Shown: piece after piece, positions 37,165-48,804 of the stretch
Numbering within the stretch: position 1 is the first letter of the stretch
How the letters are laid out: each line of letters opens with the position of its first letter
Origin: Sipunculus nudus
Taxonomy: Eukaryota > Annelida > Sipuncula > Golfingiida > Sipunculidae
Assembly: GCA_026874595.1 (NCBI GenBank)
Contig: CM049306.1
Coordinates: forward strand, 72,911,642 to 72,975,641
Direction of reading: 5' to 3'
Length of the DNA stretch: 64,000 bases
The notes under the pieces: model-generated
The model's database searches: none
What the model saw: only the letters and a program-made list of their open reading frames with translations
What the model was told of the DNA's origin: nothing
Translations under genes and position numbers: made by a program

Positions 37165-37545
37165 GGCTTCTGTGGCTCAGGGGTAGGGCACAGGACTAAA
37201 GGCCAGGAGATCGTGAGTTCGAATCTCAGCCGAGGCGGTAAGATTTTTCACGGTGGGCCGTCACCTGGGTAGAGCGCTCTGCAGGTAAGGCCGGGCAGAA
37301 CAGCCGGGTGTCACTCACAAACGAGAGCGCCTTTCGTGGGTTTATCGGTGGTATGATCGACCAATTAATGGGAACGAGTATACACCCTGGACCCGAAGGT
37401 GCAGTAGTCACCGGGCCTGGTAACACCAGGATATAAACTGAGAAGAATTAAGCGGGTGATAATGCCTTGTTAAGTAGTCCGAAACCGGAATGAAATTCTA
37501 CATATGTACATGTGCTTTGTTAAGCCAGCATTAGAAAATGGTGGT
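37165..37545 (+). mobile_element. tRNA-derived SINE family A, diverged copy
   Basis: Box A GTGGCTCAGGGGTAGGGC and box B GTGAGTTCGAATCTC are intact; the body is shortened (part of the GCTTAATGGGAAGG block is lost) and the 3' tail is degraded. Confidence 0.85.
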
Positions 37546-37559
37546 ACCGGGATATCTGT

Positions 37560-38330
37560 AATATTTTAAACTACATGTTTATCACATAAAAAGATTAATG
37601 ACTTTTTTATGGAATATGAAAAAACAGAAATCTGAAAAACAAAGGAAATGTATTGATAAATGACACAACGAGTGAGCAAGTACGTTCTTTTATTACGGAT
37701 GTTGTTATTGTGCTGAATGTATACACATAACTTTGGAAATAAAAAAAGGGCTATAATAAAACAATGCATACTTTCAAGAGGAAGACTAATTTGGAACGCC
37801 AAAGAAAAACGAATAATCTTTGTACTATTTTACTTTTTTGTACTTTGTACTATTTAACGTCATCGTCGTCTTAATATTGTTTTAACTGATTATATTGATA
37901 TATAAGGGTTCATGGGCGTTTTGCACTGAGAAACCAAAGGGGTAAGGGCGAAAGCCCCTCATCCCATCCCTACCCCTGGCATAAAGCCCTTCATCCCATC
38001 CCTATCCAAGGCATATGCCCCATCATTATATGCAACTGTGGGGTGCTTCCAGGGAACCTGACGCTAATAACAACTCTGGTAGAATTAGACAACACTACAA
38101 AATAAAATAAAATAAACAACACAATAGAACAAAAAACTTACATAGAATAAAACAACAGGGGCAAAAATCAGAAACAGAGTATAACCTGGTATACGTGTAA
38201 GGAGAAAAAAAAATAAAATATTTTCTTAATTAAGGAAAAAAAAAAGAAACTTAACAAAAATGCATAAATAAAGATTGTTGTAAACCCGAAAGATATTTTA
38301 TAGGAAACGAAGAAATATTATGGGAAACTT
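37560..38330. other. Intergenic stretch with CATCCC repeats
   Basis: CCCTTCATCCCATCCCTA-like phrases recur three times at 37,950-38,030 around AAGGGCGAAAGCCCCTC. Nothing else was recognised. Confidence 0.45.
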
Positions 38331-38399
38331 TATCAATCTGAGTGTGTTAAACACAATATGGTGGATGCTCAAATTTTGTCAAGAGTGGGTAAAAAAAAG

Positions 38400-39390
38400 A
38401 TTAAGGAGGATCTACGGTAAAGCTTGGTGTGACAGAGATGTTACAGAGGAAGAATAATGATAAATATCATGAAAACATTCTAAAAAATCAAACTCCGGGT
38501 ACTGACGGCCTACCCATGCATTGAATTGTATCCTCATCACTTAAGATAGGAGCAATAAAACGGAAATAAAAATCATGGAGTAATTCTGATTTTGGTAATT
38601 TAAGATCATAGACATTACATATTTTAAATGGATATATGTAAGATTGCATCTCAATGCAACCCTTTTTGCATTAATATACTAACCTGCTGGGCATAAAATT
38701 TAATTTTCTCCTATTAGAGAAGATTACAAATATTAATGAACAAAATCTCTGCTATAACTCTCATATCAAAATTGATAAAAAGTTATATTTAATAAAGCAA
38801 TTAAAAGGAAGGGATTAAGAATCCTGAACATATTATATTAATGTATAAGGAAGGATCCATATAGTTGTCATATGAAAAAAAAATGTAATGTGTAATGATT
38901 ATGCCTGTAGAGTTAACTTTTAATATACAGCATGTTATGGATTGATAATTGCGATAATAGTTGAATTGAAGCAATATATAGAAAAAAGTGTAATAATGAA
39001 GCAATTGTATGTAAATTCTTTATTTAAAAAAATAACTTAAAAAAAACATGTAAATGTACAAGTTATGCAAGATATTTGGAAAGAACCATTGGAAATCAGA
39101 GCTTGATAGTAATAAGAATTACGAACAAAATACATTTAAACAGTTATATGTCACAATAATCAGAGTGATCATAGATTTGTTTTCAATAGCGTTTACTTCA
39201 AAGACACTTTGTTTCAAACCCCTCTCTATTTAAGACTAAGAAACGCGCCGATGATAGATGGACATTTTTATAATAGAAACTTAAACAATTATACATTTTC
39301 TGGGTACATTCCCAAAAGTAGTGCATTATTGGGATAATATTAAACAATATATCACTGAAGAAATTAGTTCATGGATTAAAAGAGGTCACT
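38400..39390 (+). mobile_element. Broken L1-like LINE (start of RT fused to 3' end)
   Basis: Conceptual translation near 38,487 gives KNQTPGTDGLPMH, the N-x-x-S/T-P-G-x-D-G-L-P opening of a LINE reverse transcriptase. From about 38,720, pieces such as HIKIDKKLYLIKQLKG, CKIFGKNHWKSEL and VVHYWDNIKQYI resemble the C-terminal part of L1/Tx1-type ORF2. The catalytic core between them is missing and stops are frequent. It may have supplied mobility to SINE family A, but nothing here shows that. Confidence 0.5.
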
Positions 39391-39399
39391 GGTGATTTA

Positions 39400-39668
39400 C
39401 AACGTTTTTTTTTTTTTTTTTTTTTTTTAATTTTTCTTGTTGGAGGTAACCGCCTCCATTTTTAACGCTAGCTTAACTAGCTAGTATATGTACATCTGCA
39501 GGTTTCCATTACGGTTTCGGACTACGTGACAGGGCAGTAATACATGCTTCCTCTCTTTTATCCTCGCGTTAACCAGGCCCGGTGACTGCTGCACCTGTGG
39601 GCCTTGGTTGATAATTATCTCCCGGCTTTGAGTCCTGCGCGGTACCCTTGAGCCACAGAAGCCGGTCG
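39400..39668 (-). mobile_element. tRNA-derived SINE family A, inverted and internally deleted
   Basis: Read on the minus strand: CGGCTTCTGTGGCTCAAGGG head, then a deletion removing box B and the middle of the body, then the CGGTAATG/GGAAACCTGCAGATGTA region, GGAGGCGGTTACCTCCAACA and a long A tail (plus-strand poly-T 39,403-39,428). Confidence 0.85.
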
Positions 39669-42600
39669 TGATTGACAATGTTTGATTGTACGATATTGTT
39701 GTAAAAAAGATACCTGTATTTGTGCGAGTTGCAACTTACAGATACAGAAGATAAGTAAATTTAATAAATAATATCGCGGTATAGAAAAAAGGATAGCTCT
39801 AAAATTGGTAACATCCACATGCATACATCAAGGTAAATGGGAAAGTCTAATGTAACGATCAGGTGGGACGCTTTTATCGAACTGTATACGACCTGCTGAT
39901 AGTGTAGTGGCAAAATCTCAAAAAGGGCCATTTTAAGGAGATTCAGCCGTGTCAATATTCGTGGAAAAAAGAGGAAATATAAAGTACTAATCGCTAGTAA
40001 TCGGGTAGCCCTAGCACCCGTCCTCTCTTACTACGCAACGCTGTGCGAGAGCCCTAGAAGATGATTTGAGGAAACGCCATGGAGACATTCCACATGACAA
40101 TTAAATTCTTATATTTAGTCTGAAGATGTCGTATTCGTTAAGAAATAAAGATATTCTTATCAAATACGCACATAACATACCACTTAGACAGTGTTTGTCC
40201 ACTTTAAATGTTGATTAGAAGAATATGTATTATCCTAATAAACGGTGATACACGTGGAATGTCTGCTCTGGGTTTCCCAGTGGTAACGGGCCGTGTTGGC
40301 TCAACGAGCAAAGGTCACTCAGTTCATTGTCTCAGATTCTGAGACAGTTTCAAGCGCAAGGGTTGCAAAGTTTTAAAAGTGAGTCTTGTTTACATACTAC
40401 AATATAGGGCCTAATATTTAGCTGAATTTCTTGGTCATTCGAATAAAGTACTATATCTCCCTTAGATTACTTAAAGTTTCCTTGTCATGAACGCACTATT
40501 TGATTTTACACGATTTTTTTCGACAAGGGTTTGAAGTTCTCCAGTTTACTCTGAAGCTTTTTATGCGGCGGTATCCAGGGTCCTGGATACCGCCGCATTT
40601 AATGCAGTTAGTAATCGGGCTTAGCCTCACAGGCTCCGATTGCCACTGGGGGTTGCGGAGCGCCACCGTGTGTCTGTGTAAGAGACTATAATCGGGCTTT
40701 CACAATCTGGTCGGCTAAGTTTAAACAAAGGCCATTCTTTTCGGTTGCTGGATTCGTAGTGAATGTTTCTACACGTGATCCACCGCGGTGACCCCTCCCG
40801 CTCGCTGTGCACGTGCCAGTCAAATACACTGTCACTGTGGTCCCGTGCACGAATGGGGTCCAGAGATGGACATGTTGCGCTTGTGGATAGTCACGTTACC
40901 ACGTGGTTTCAGTTGGGGTCATACACGTCTGACGCATTTCCATATCATAATTTTTCATATAATGACATAAATTCCCTGACATATACAGGTCTGTTACTGT
41001 GTTTATTGTGTTACACCTCCACTACCTATACCAACTCCCATTTTTCTGCTTTGTTATGGGAAACAAAGACGTGAATTCTTAGCTTTAATTCATTCCTAAA
41101 AATTGGTATATATTCCTTATTTTGGCCTCTCCCATTCCTAAAGATGTTTTTTAAAGTTGGCAACTCTGTAATCCTGCACGGTCAGAGTGCAATTACGCAA
41201 AATCTGCCCTAGAGTTTTCGCTATGCATTATATTCCCTTTATCCATGTAATTTATATTAAACTCGCTGCTCTATATTGGGTTACATCCAATCATCAATCA
41301 ATCGAATAAGGCTGCTTCAGAATTTAACTATTTTAGTTGCAACGGAATACCATATATTCTGCACCGCTCACTGCCTCTTAGAATGTTTAACATAGGCCTA
41401 TTCTCCATTTTAGTACCATTAAAAAAACACACATGAAATTTATAAATAATATTTCTACATGCGTGGACTCCTTTCGAGTCTAAAAAAAGAGTGTAGATGG
41501 CGTCACAGATGCAAATTTACGTCCATTATTTGGCAAGTTATATATTGCATACTTTATAAAAAAAAATATAGGTGGCGCTATATACCAAAGGATGTGCCAG
41601 ATAAAGCAACCCAAGATTACCTTTCAAGTTTTGAAAAATCCAATGAAAAAGGAAACAATAAAAACAAATTTGTCAACGCCTTCTCATACTACGGGGTATG
41701 ATTCTAAATAAAGGTGCCCATTCACCTACCTTTTGAGAAAGAATGTATGTGATTTCTGGCTTCCTCTGTATATATATTAATGATCTAAGGATTATTCTGG
41801 TGAAGTAAAGGTCTTACAACGCCTCCGTGAAGGATGTATGAACTTGTTTCTCAACAACGTGTTTGTAAACAGCTTTTTTGACAAACAGGAAAAACATGAA
41901 ATCTAAGGTCATAGGATTCATAAATGCAGAGGCAGAAAGGTCATTTGTTACAAAACACCATTGGCAAAGCTCTGGCTGATCTGACTTGCTGCTAGATGGC
42001 CTTGTTGAATTTGTTTTGATTATTTTGGATTGCCCCTACATATTATAAACACGTTGATATGAACAAAACAAGCAACCTGTGTGCGGTGATATCCAAGGGA
42101 TTACCTTTAGTTTATAAAGATCAGATTGGTGATTTGGCCCCTTTTTCCTGCTGCAGGGAAATCTGTCAAGCTTTAACAAACGCTGAAGAATATTAATAAA
42201 ATTGAAGATATCATGTACAATTTACGTAGCGTAAAATGAGAGAATTGCACATGGGAGCACAATGCCTTTAATATATTCACTATTTTCTACGTCAGCAGCA
42301 CAATCGAAAGGGACATTACTAAGTAATCTGACCTTTGTATAAATTTTACCCCAAAATTGGACCAACGTAAGATCATCGTAATTTTTGTTGTCAGTTTCAG
42401 GATCTAAATATTCTTAATTCATGACCATAAGTGTATATGCACAAACTTTCAAAGACATCTATAAATGTTTGATAAGTAATAGTGGTAAATTTCAGTCATC
42501 TCAATGAAGGGGGAGAAGTAGATGTAGTGGTAAGTAAAAAAAATGGTATTTTTTTCGGCATAAACGGAAAGAAAATAAAGTAAAATATGATATACGGTGT

Positions 42601-42930
42601 ATTTGCGTAACTAAAATTAAAACTATGACCACAGCCTAAAATTCCATAAACAAAGTCTATAAAAAATTGATATATACTGATATATATGACTATCATTATT
42701 AAACATGTTATGAAAATCCACAGTGTATGTCAGTATTCTGGTATCAAAAATGGTTTGATATTTTCTGTGTCAACTTTAACTCCAGTATATTATTCAATTA
42801 AGGTTTGAGAAATAAAAAAAAACATAGCCTGAGATTTTTACCAAACAACAATATGATTAATAGATCAAGAGAGTCATGCTTTTTGCCCACATCCTGCATT
42901 TTCTCCAATTAATCCTGGCAGCAATGTTCA
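39669..42930. other. Intergenic DNA without a recognised gene
   Basis: It contains the palindrome-bearing repeat at 40,490-40,605 and a CTCA..TGAG-rich tRNA-like scrap near 40,290. Short frames (for example 40,763-41,074 plus) have no domain and no splice context. Confidence 0.4.
40490..40605 (+). repeat. Dispersed repeat with a perfect 17-bp palindrome
   Basis: ATGCGGCGGTATCCAGG at 40,563-40,579 is exactly inverted at 40,582-40,598 with a 2-base centre. The preceding 70 bases, including TGATTTTACAC and CTGAAGCTTTTTATG, match the reverse complement of 51,300-51,425. Confidence 0.75.
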
Positions 42931-42935
42931 GGTAA

Positions 42936-43300
42936 ACCAGCTTATGTGGCTCAGGGGTAGAGCAGGGAGATCGTGAGTTCGAATCGCAGCCGTGGTGGTG
43001 ATATTTTCACGGGTCAGCCCCCATCCAGAGTGAGCTGCGCAGGCTAAACGGCCGTTTTTCATTCTCAAAACGAGTGAGCATTCCTCGGTGGTATGATCCA
43101 GCAATGGGGACGATTAAAAACCCCGAGCCCGCAGGTGCAGGAGTCACCGGGTCTGGTTAATGAGAGGAATTGTGTGATATTGCCCTGTGTGTAGCGCAAC
43201 ATCGTAATGGAAATCTCTGGATGTACATATATTTATACTAATACATATAATAGGATTAAAAAATAGGGTCGGTTACCTCCAACAAGAAATGTTTAAAAAA
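42936..43300 (+). mobile_element. tRNA-derived SINE family A, diverged copy
   Basis: Box A GTGGCTCAGGGGTAGAGC is followed directly by the box B region (GTGAGTTCGAATCGC) because about 15 bases between them are deleted. It ends GGTTACCTCCAACAAGAAA. Confidence 0.85.
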
Positions 43301-43773
43301 TTATGATCAAGAGGTGTTAAATGTTAAGAATATATGCAACTCCAAAAAGAGATCTTTTCACATACCAGGTATGTAATAATTATACATGAAGTATAGTTTT
43401 TTCTCCTTGAAATATTATTGAATTGGCCAATAATTCATTTTAAAACTGTTTGCTAACTCCAGTACACAAGTAGTAATAAATGCGCACTGAGGGCGATCGG
43501 TGAGACAAAACAAACGTGACGACACCCGATGAAACTAAACAAATCTAGATTTTCAAGCTTGCTGCATCTCATATGCCGTGCAAACACAGATAGTTTTGAC
43601 AGTTGCTCAGATAATAAGAGATTTTTTAAGTCAAAATGGTGAGAAATTAATCAATATTTTATTTTTTGCACTTTTCCATCTAAAATAATTATCTATAAAA
43701 CGTGATGACCTGCATAGGCGTGCCCCTGATAGCCGTCAGCTGGAGACCTCAGTCACGACCAGCATATAAGAGG

Positions 43774-44544
43774 TTAAATCCTCCCAATAGCGAATCCATT
43801 TGCACCCTCGTGTTTATAATCACATTTGAATATACTTTCTATCAGTCCTTGCTGCATTTGCGAATTCCAGTTCAGTCCTGCCATAGAATCACTTTTAAAG
43901 TTATCAATCACGATAAATGCCCTCTTGCGACGAAGCTCCTCTCTACTCCCAACCACAAATTTGTCAAACTTAGATGCGTCCATGTCTGACAAAACAAGGA
44001 CATCACATTTAGCTCCAACGTAGTCCAGATGAAAAGACCTGGAATAGGGGTCAAGATTTATAACGCGGACGCCAACACCTGATGTGTCTTTGATCTTTTT
44101 TATTATATTCATTTGCCAGTTATTACCACCTGATAAGTCTAAATATGTTATGGACGGACTAGAGATGGCCACTATCCAAGGCTGTAAAGAGTCGTGTTCT
44201 GACAACCCCAGATCGGTAACGCAGACGTGACGTGTCGATGGTAGACTCCCAAGAAAGAAATACAACAGGTCACGCTCCTTGGTCAGGTTAATATCATAAG
44301 GGTCCAGTTCGGAAATAAATTTGACACGCCTGATGTAGTCGGTGTACATCTGTAATCCACTCTCATCATTAAGGAGCTCTCTGCAGTCAATAGATTCGTT
44401 GCCAACTCCAAACTGTCGCAACCAATTCTCGGAATACTTGAACCAATGGCCGCTCATTAAGACGAGCTTTATAATGATGATTGTTCCAAGTATAAGCACT
44501 AATGCTATGGCTTTCCTAAAGCCGATTCTCCTGATTATTAACAT
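43774..44544 (-). CDS. Intronless type II membrane protein of unknown family
   Basis: An uninterrupted frame of 256 residues, ATG to TAA, far longer than other frames in AT-rich DNA here, with normal amino acid use. A basic N-terminus (IIRRIGFRK) precedes one hydrophobic segment (about 12-30), as in Golgi or ER type II proteins. N-glycosylation sites are possible at N49 (NES) and N86 (NLT), and there are four cysteines after the membrane segment. YLDLSGGNN (134-142), VRVINLDPYSRSF (159-171) and CDVLVLSDMD (180-189) are spaced like motifs of a Rossmann-fold methyltransferase (FkbM type), but key residues are not decisive. I do not recognise the family. It could also be a retrocopy. Confidence 0.7.
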   Translation of the reverse strand: MLIIRRIGFRKAIALVLILGTIIIIKLVLMSGHWFKYSENWLRQFGVGNESIDCRELLNDESGLQMYTDYIRRVKFISELDPYDINLTKERDLLYFFLGSLPSTRHVCVTDLGLSEHDSLQPWIVAISSPSITYLDLSGGNNWQMNIIKKIKDTSGVGVRVINLDPYSRSFHLDYVGAKCDVLVLSDMDASKFDKFVVGSREELRRKRAFIVIDNFKSDSMAGLNWNSQMQQGLIESIFKCDYKHEGANGFAIGRI

Positions 44545-46770
44545 AATTGTTCCAAACTCTCAAACCCTTAAGCCTTTCGATATTGTAAAAGTGGCTACAT
44601 AAAGTGATAAATGATCACTCGTTCCTCCCGTCTTGCGTATGGGCTAGACCAAAGTGCATACTATATGCACCATATGGCCCATATGGTCTATACACAAATT
44701 TACACCATCGGTTATTGGCCCTAGAACGGTGCCTGTGTAAAACTATTGTTTGTTAAGCACAGCCAGCAGGCATTGGTTGTTTATACGCGCGGGTTGGTCT
44801 TATCAGATGCATAAAAAAATGAGCAAACGTAAAGGGTCATAACTCGCACCAGCCTATCCACTTTAAATGTTTAACTCGCTACTAATTAGTCTCAATTCTT
44901 CATGTTGATAAATCAGAGTTTTGACAAGGGAAGAGGCTTCCTCCACCCCACCTTCTTGTACAGCACTAATAAAAAATTGGTTATTTTTTACTTCTTGTGC
45001 AGAGACGAGTCCCATATAAAGTCAAATACCTGCACTCTATGTACATATATAATCATAGAACACGGCAGTACTAGCTGGCCTTGTGCAGAATGTATAGGGC
45101 CAATAGAAAAGCAAATAGGAGCCAATCATGCGCAAAGGGTGTACACGTATTCAGCAGCAAGGTAGACAACTATGATCCCTTATTCATGTACACATGTGCT
45201 TGATATGCCTTTGATCCAGAATAGAATATATCCGCACGGTGACTTAGGACAAAACTTGCGAGTTCAATGTCAGCTCAATATACATAAACGCGCCAGGCCC
45301 GTTGAGTACGTGCGTTAATTGATTTTGACATGAAGTATATGGCTCGTTTCAAGTATGCATCAATTGATTCCATGTTGTACCAAGCCTGTTTCAATCATTT
45401 CCCAAGAAAAGAAACCAGAATCGTGTATAGCCATGGAGCTGGCGTTTGCCTCGTGGTCACTTAATTGATGGCCAGTTGCATAAGAAGCACCGATAGCATA
45501 TACATGAACCGATGATCGATATAAAAAAGTGTCGATGTGTAACTGTACAATAACAGATGTCGGATCGGTAGTCAAATGTGTCTATTACTGTCGGATCGGT
45601 CGTTAAATGTGTCAGTTACTTTATTATTGTTTATGATAATCTATTGAACCTTTTATAAAACAAGCTAAAATGGGCCGTTTTCTCGAGGCACAACTAGCCC
45701 GCTAAAGTTGTTACCGCTCGTAATCAGAACACGTCCAATAAGAACACCTCGCGTCAAATTGGACGGATCAGATTTTGTATAATATTATATGAAAGGATGC
45801 TTCACATGCCCTTACCAACAACAGCTGCTGACCTTTAAACTTCCTAGCCATGCGCAATCAGTCACTTGCGGTCTCAGGGACACGTGGGTCGTGTTTACTC
45901 AAGGATCCCAGATGAAGACAAATTCATATATCCGTTAAGGAGGCGTTATAAGGACCTTCCTTAGCGGTTCATTATTAATACGTACGTACCCCGGGTAGAC
46001 AGAAATCACATAAATTCTACAAGTAAGGCCAAAAATATAAAAGGTTTGGTTCTCGCGTCAATTTTAACCCCCCCCCCCCCCCCCGCATCAAAAACTTTTA
46101 TTTTGATTTTTATCTTTCAAGAAGATAAATAATACAATTTATGTAATGATTTTACATGTTTAGCAAACGATTTGTTATTTCCATGCTTTTCCCTGATCAT
46201 ATGACATTTTTATAGAAACAAACAAAACAGGTCTTAAATAAAATACCGCCCGCCCGCACTGATTTCTGAAAAAAAAAACTTTTTTTGGCCCTAGCCGGAT
46301 GAACAGTTGGCTTCAAGCTGGGTTTACATGTAATGCTATGACACCGCCGCAGACGTTACTCGGATGTATGTCTCTATGTGTAAGCGATGGTTCGCTGAAC
46401 GCACGTTTGTGAAAGGTGCTGACAGCCACAAACGGTTTCTCTGCCATCCGTGTGCGTTACGTTCAGATATTTAAGAATATGATGTGGTATCACTCTAAAC
46501 CTACTTTATGCAAATTACGTCATGTTGTGTATATGCTGTTTAACACAAGGTTTCATATCAATGTACAAAGGTTTCATGGCATTATATTTTTTCCGCGGAG
46601 TTTGTCGGATACCATGCATGTTTTCACGCTGGTTCCACCTACGCCTCCGCGTTCGCCTACGCAAAACTCCTTTGCGGCCCTTGGATGGATCTTTCTGAAA
46701 CCCAGCATACTGATTGACTCACGTGTGAACTGTTTTTTAAGTGTCCATCTGTGTGTCTTTTTTTTGTGAT
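44545..46770. other. Intergenic DNA
   Basis: No gene recognised. A poly-C run lies at 46,068-46,084. CGGATCGGT(A/C)GT(C/T)AAATGTGTC is repeated twice near 45,558-45,612. Confidence 0.4.
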
Positions 46771-46774
46771 AACA

Positions 46775-47310
46775 GCACATATCTCAGGAGTTGTTCAATA
46801 TATCGGCCTTAAATGTTCATCCATGTTCATCCATCTTGGGTAGATTTCTCGTGCACAAGTCTGGCGGCGCCACCTATAATCATGCATGTATTCGTAGAAA
46901 ATATCCATGCATTTGTCTCAGGAGTGGTTTAATGCATCAGCCTGAATTTTTTAACAAGACTAGTGACGCCACCTATAATCGGTTTTGTGTGGTGTTTTGT
47001 GTTAAAATCACACATATCTCAGGAGTGGTTTGATTAATCGACCTGAATTTTTGCATGTAAGTTTATTTTGTGGCACACGTACAAGACTTGTGGCACCACC
47101 TACAATTAATTACATATTTGTAGAATACATTCACGCATTTATCTCAGGAGTGGTTTGATGTATCCGCCTGAACGTTTGCATGTCCATTGGTCTGTTAATG
47201 TATGCAAAACTGATAGCGCCACTAACAACCAATTTCATCTCGCTTCCATCTGAAAGTCTTACATATAGCTTAATCCTGAATGGTACGAAGATCGGTCAAA
47301 AATTTTGCAT
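46775..47310 (+). repeat. Tandem repeat F, about 130-bp units, array 1
   Basis: Four diverged units each contain ATCTCAGGAGTGGTTTGATG, CCTGAATTTTTGCATGT, ACAAGACT-GTGGC and GCGCCACCTATAATC. The same family forms 63,120-63,640. Confidence 0.75.
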
Positions 47311-47329
47311 GAGTGGTATGATGTCTGAA

Positions 47330-47535
47330 TGTTCATATATCTACGATTATGCATCCGGTTCTGGCACCAGACCAAGAATCAGACCAACGAGAGCGAGTGT
47401 CGCATGTTTAGAATTCTGAGCCGGATGCACAATGCGATACCAAGCTCTCATTGGTCTGATTACAATTCGCTGCTCTCTTCCCACCCTAATGGTCGAACCC
47501 AGAGAATCTTGCTATATACAAAGCAGAGGTATATG
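47330..47535 (+). repeat. Dispersed repeat family D, copy 3
   Basis: It contains GCCGGATGCACAATGCGATA, CATTGGTCTGATTACAATTC and CCCAGAGAATCTTGCTATA, matching 16,435-16,640 and part of 9,780-10,080. Confidence 0.65.
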
Positions 47536-48049
47536 TATACATCTAGGTAAATCATGCTTACAGTATCAAACACTTTGGCGCGTTTTTTTTTTTTTTTTTT
47601 TTGCTTCTCCCAGTTCAAGTTCACACCCTTGCTGAAGCTGTTGTTTGCTCTGTCGACCATCAGGCAACTGTTGCTAAAGGTTGGGTTCAAGTGAGGCCCA
47701 TGTACCTTATTTAAATGTAAATGCAATTTGTTTTCAAATAAATCACTAAAACTGCAAATTAAATTTAATGTTATATCATTCTAATGGGAACGAAAATCAT
47801 GCAGTTAATGGACTTAAAAAAGCATCTGCATTTTTACTTGATTTGGCAGTTTGGTATTAAATATGGTGCAAAATGGTAAATTTTATTATCTTTTTATAAT
47901 TAATACACTAACAATTTTGAACTACTTTTTTTAAAATTATAACAAAGAGCAAAAATAAAATTGTGTTTGTATTGCATCTGAAAATGAAATGTTTGTTTGA
48001 TAAACTTAGCCTGTTTTTGTTCTTTTTTGTGAAGATATTACGTACTTTA

Positions 48050-48101
<52 letters not shown>

Positions 48102-48600
48102 ATAATATATATATATAATTTTTTTAAACAATATAGTATGAAATAGCAGCAAGCTTTCCAGATGCTTATAAAATATTCTAATTCTTTGGAACAAAGAAAA
48201 GCAAAATATGTCTGAATTAGCATGAAGACGTACATCAATAGAAAACCATATGAGTTACTTGTGCATCCCCTATGCTTTCTCTCTCTTTCTCAGTTCCCAC
48301 CCCCACCCCCCTCTTTCCCCAACGCGATTCTGCAAAAGATAATGGTTTTGCATTGTTTCAATTTATGAGGACTTTTTGACCAATAGATGGCGCGGTTTAC
48401 CAATTTGGGTAGGAGAGACATCACACAAATGCGAGGACCTCTGGTGGGGAATGTAAAACCGGCAACAAATAATAATGCTGATGAAAGTTGAAGTTGTGGC
48501 CGACAGACGGACATGATAAATCAGAAGTAACCTCAAGCTGGTTTTAATATCAGTTCAGCATCAAGGAAAACTGAATGTCGGTCCGCTTAACATCGAAAAA
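47536..48600. other. Intergenic DNA upstream of TBC1D25
   Basis: AT-rich, with a poly-T run at 47,585-47,603 and a TA microsatellite at 48,050-48,116. No exon recognised. Confidence 0.4.
48050..48116. repeat. TA microsatellite
   Basis: About 22 TA dinucleotides, then TTATAAATAATATATATATATA. Confidence 0.9.
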
Positions 48601-48652
48601 TCACGGCAAACGAAGATTTATGATACACCCGGCTGTGCTGACGGAGGACTGC

Positions 48653-48660
48653 TGACGTCA
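48653..48660. promoter_or_regulatory. Palindromic CRE site near the TBC1D25 start
   Basis: TGACGTCA, the full cAMP-response element bound by CREB/ATF proteins, about 100 bases before the start codon. Full CREs cluster near animal transcription starts, so a promoter role is plausible but unproven. Confidence 0.45.
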
Positions 48661-48662
48661 AA

Positions 48663-48692
48663 ATGGCAGCTGGCGGTGTGTTGTGGTGTTGA
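48663..48692 (+). other. Short upstream open frame before TBC1D25
   Basis: ATG followed by eight codons and TGA, 68 bases before the main ATG. If it lies within the 5' UTR it could lower translation of the main frame. Confidence 0.35.
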
Positions 48693-48759
48693 CAAAATCC
48701 GATCAATAGAGAGACCTTAACGGCATAAGGGAGCAAACGACTGAACCTATTCAAGCAAA

Positions 48760-48804
48760 ATGTTTGGGGGGCAGTCCAGAGAGGTCGTACGGATCAGAGT
48801 CAAG
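48760..48804 (+). CDS. TBC1D25: TBC1D25 exon 1 (residues 1-15)
   Basis: MFGGQSREVVRIRVK, ending before donor GTAATA in phase 0. The sequence before the ATG is CAAAATG (A at -3, favourable). VVRIRVK matches the first strand of the PB1-like domain. Confidence 0.88.

Noticed and set aside
40763..41074. 103-codon plus-strand frame
   Set aside because: Composition and lack of any recognisable motif or neighbouring exon fit chance; a second frame overlaps it.
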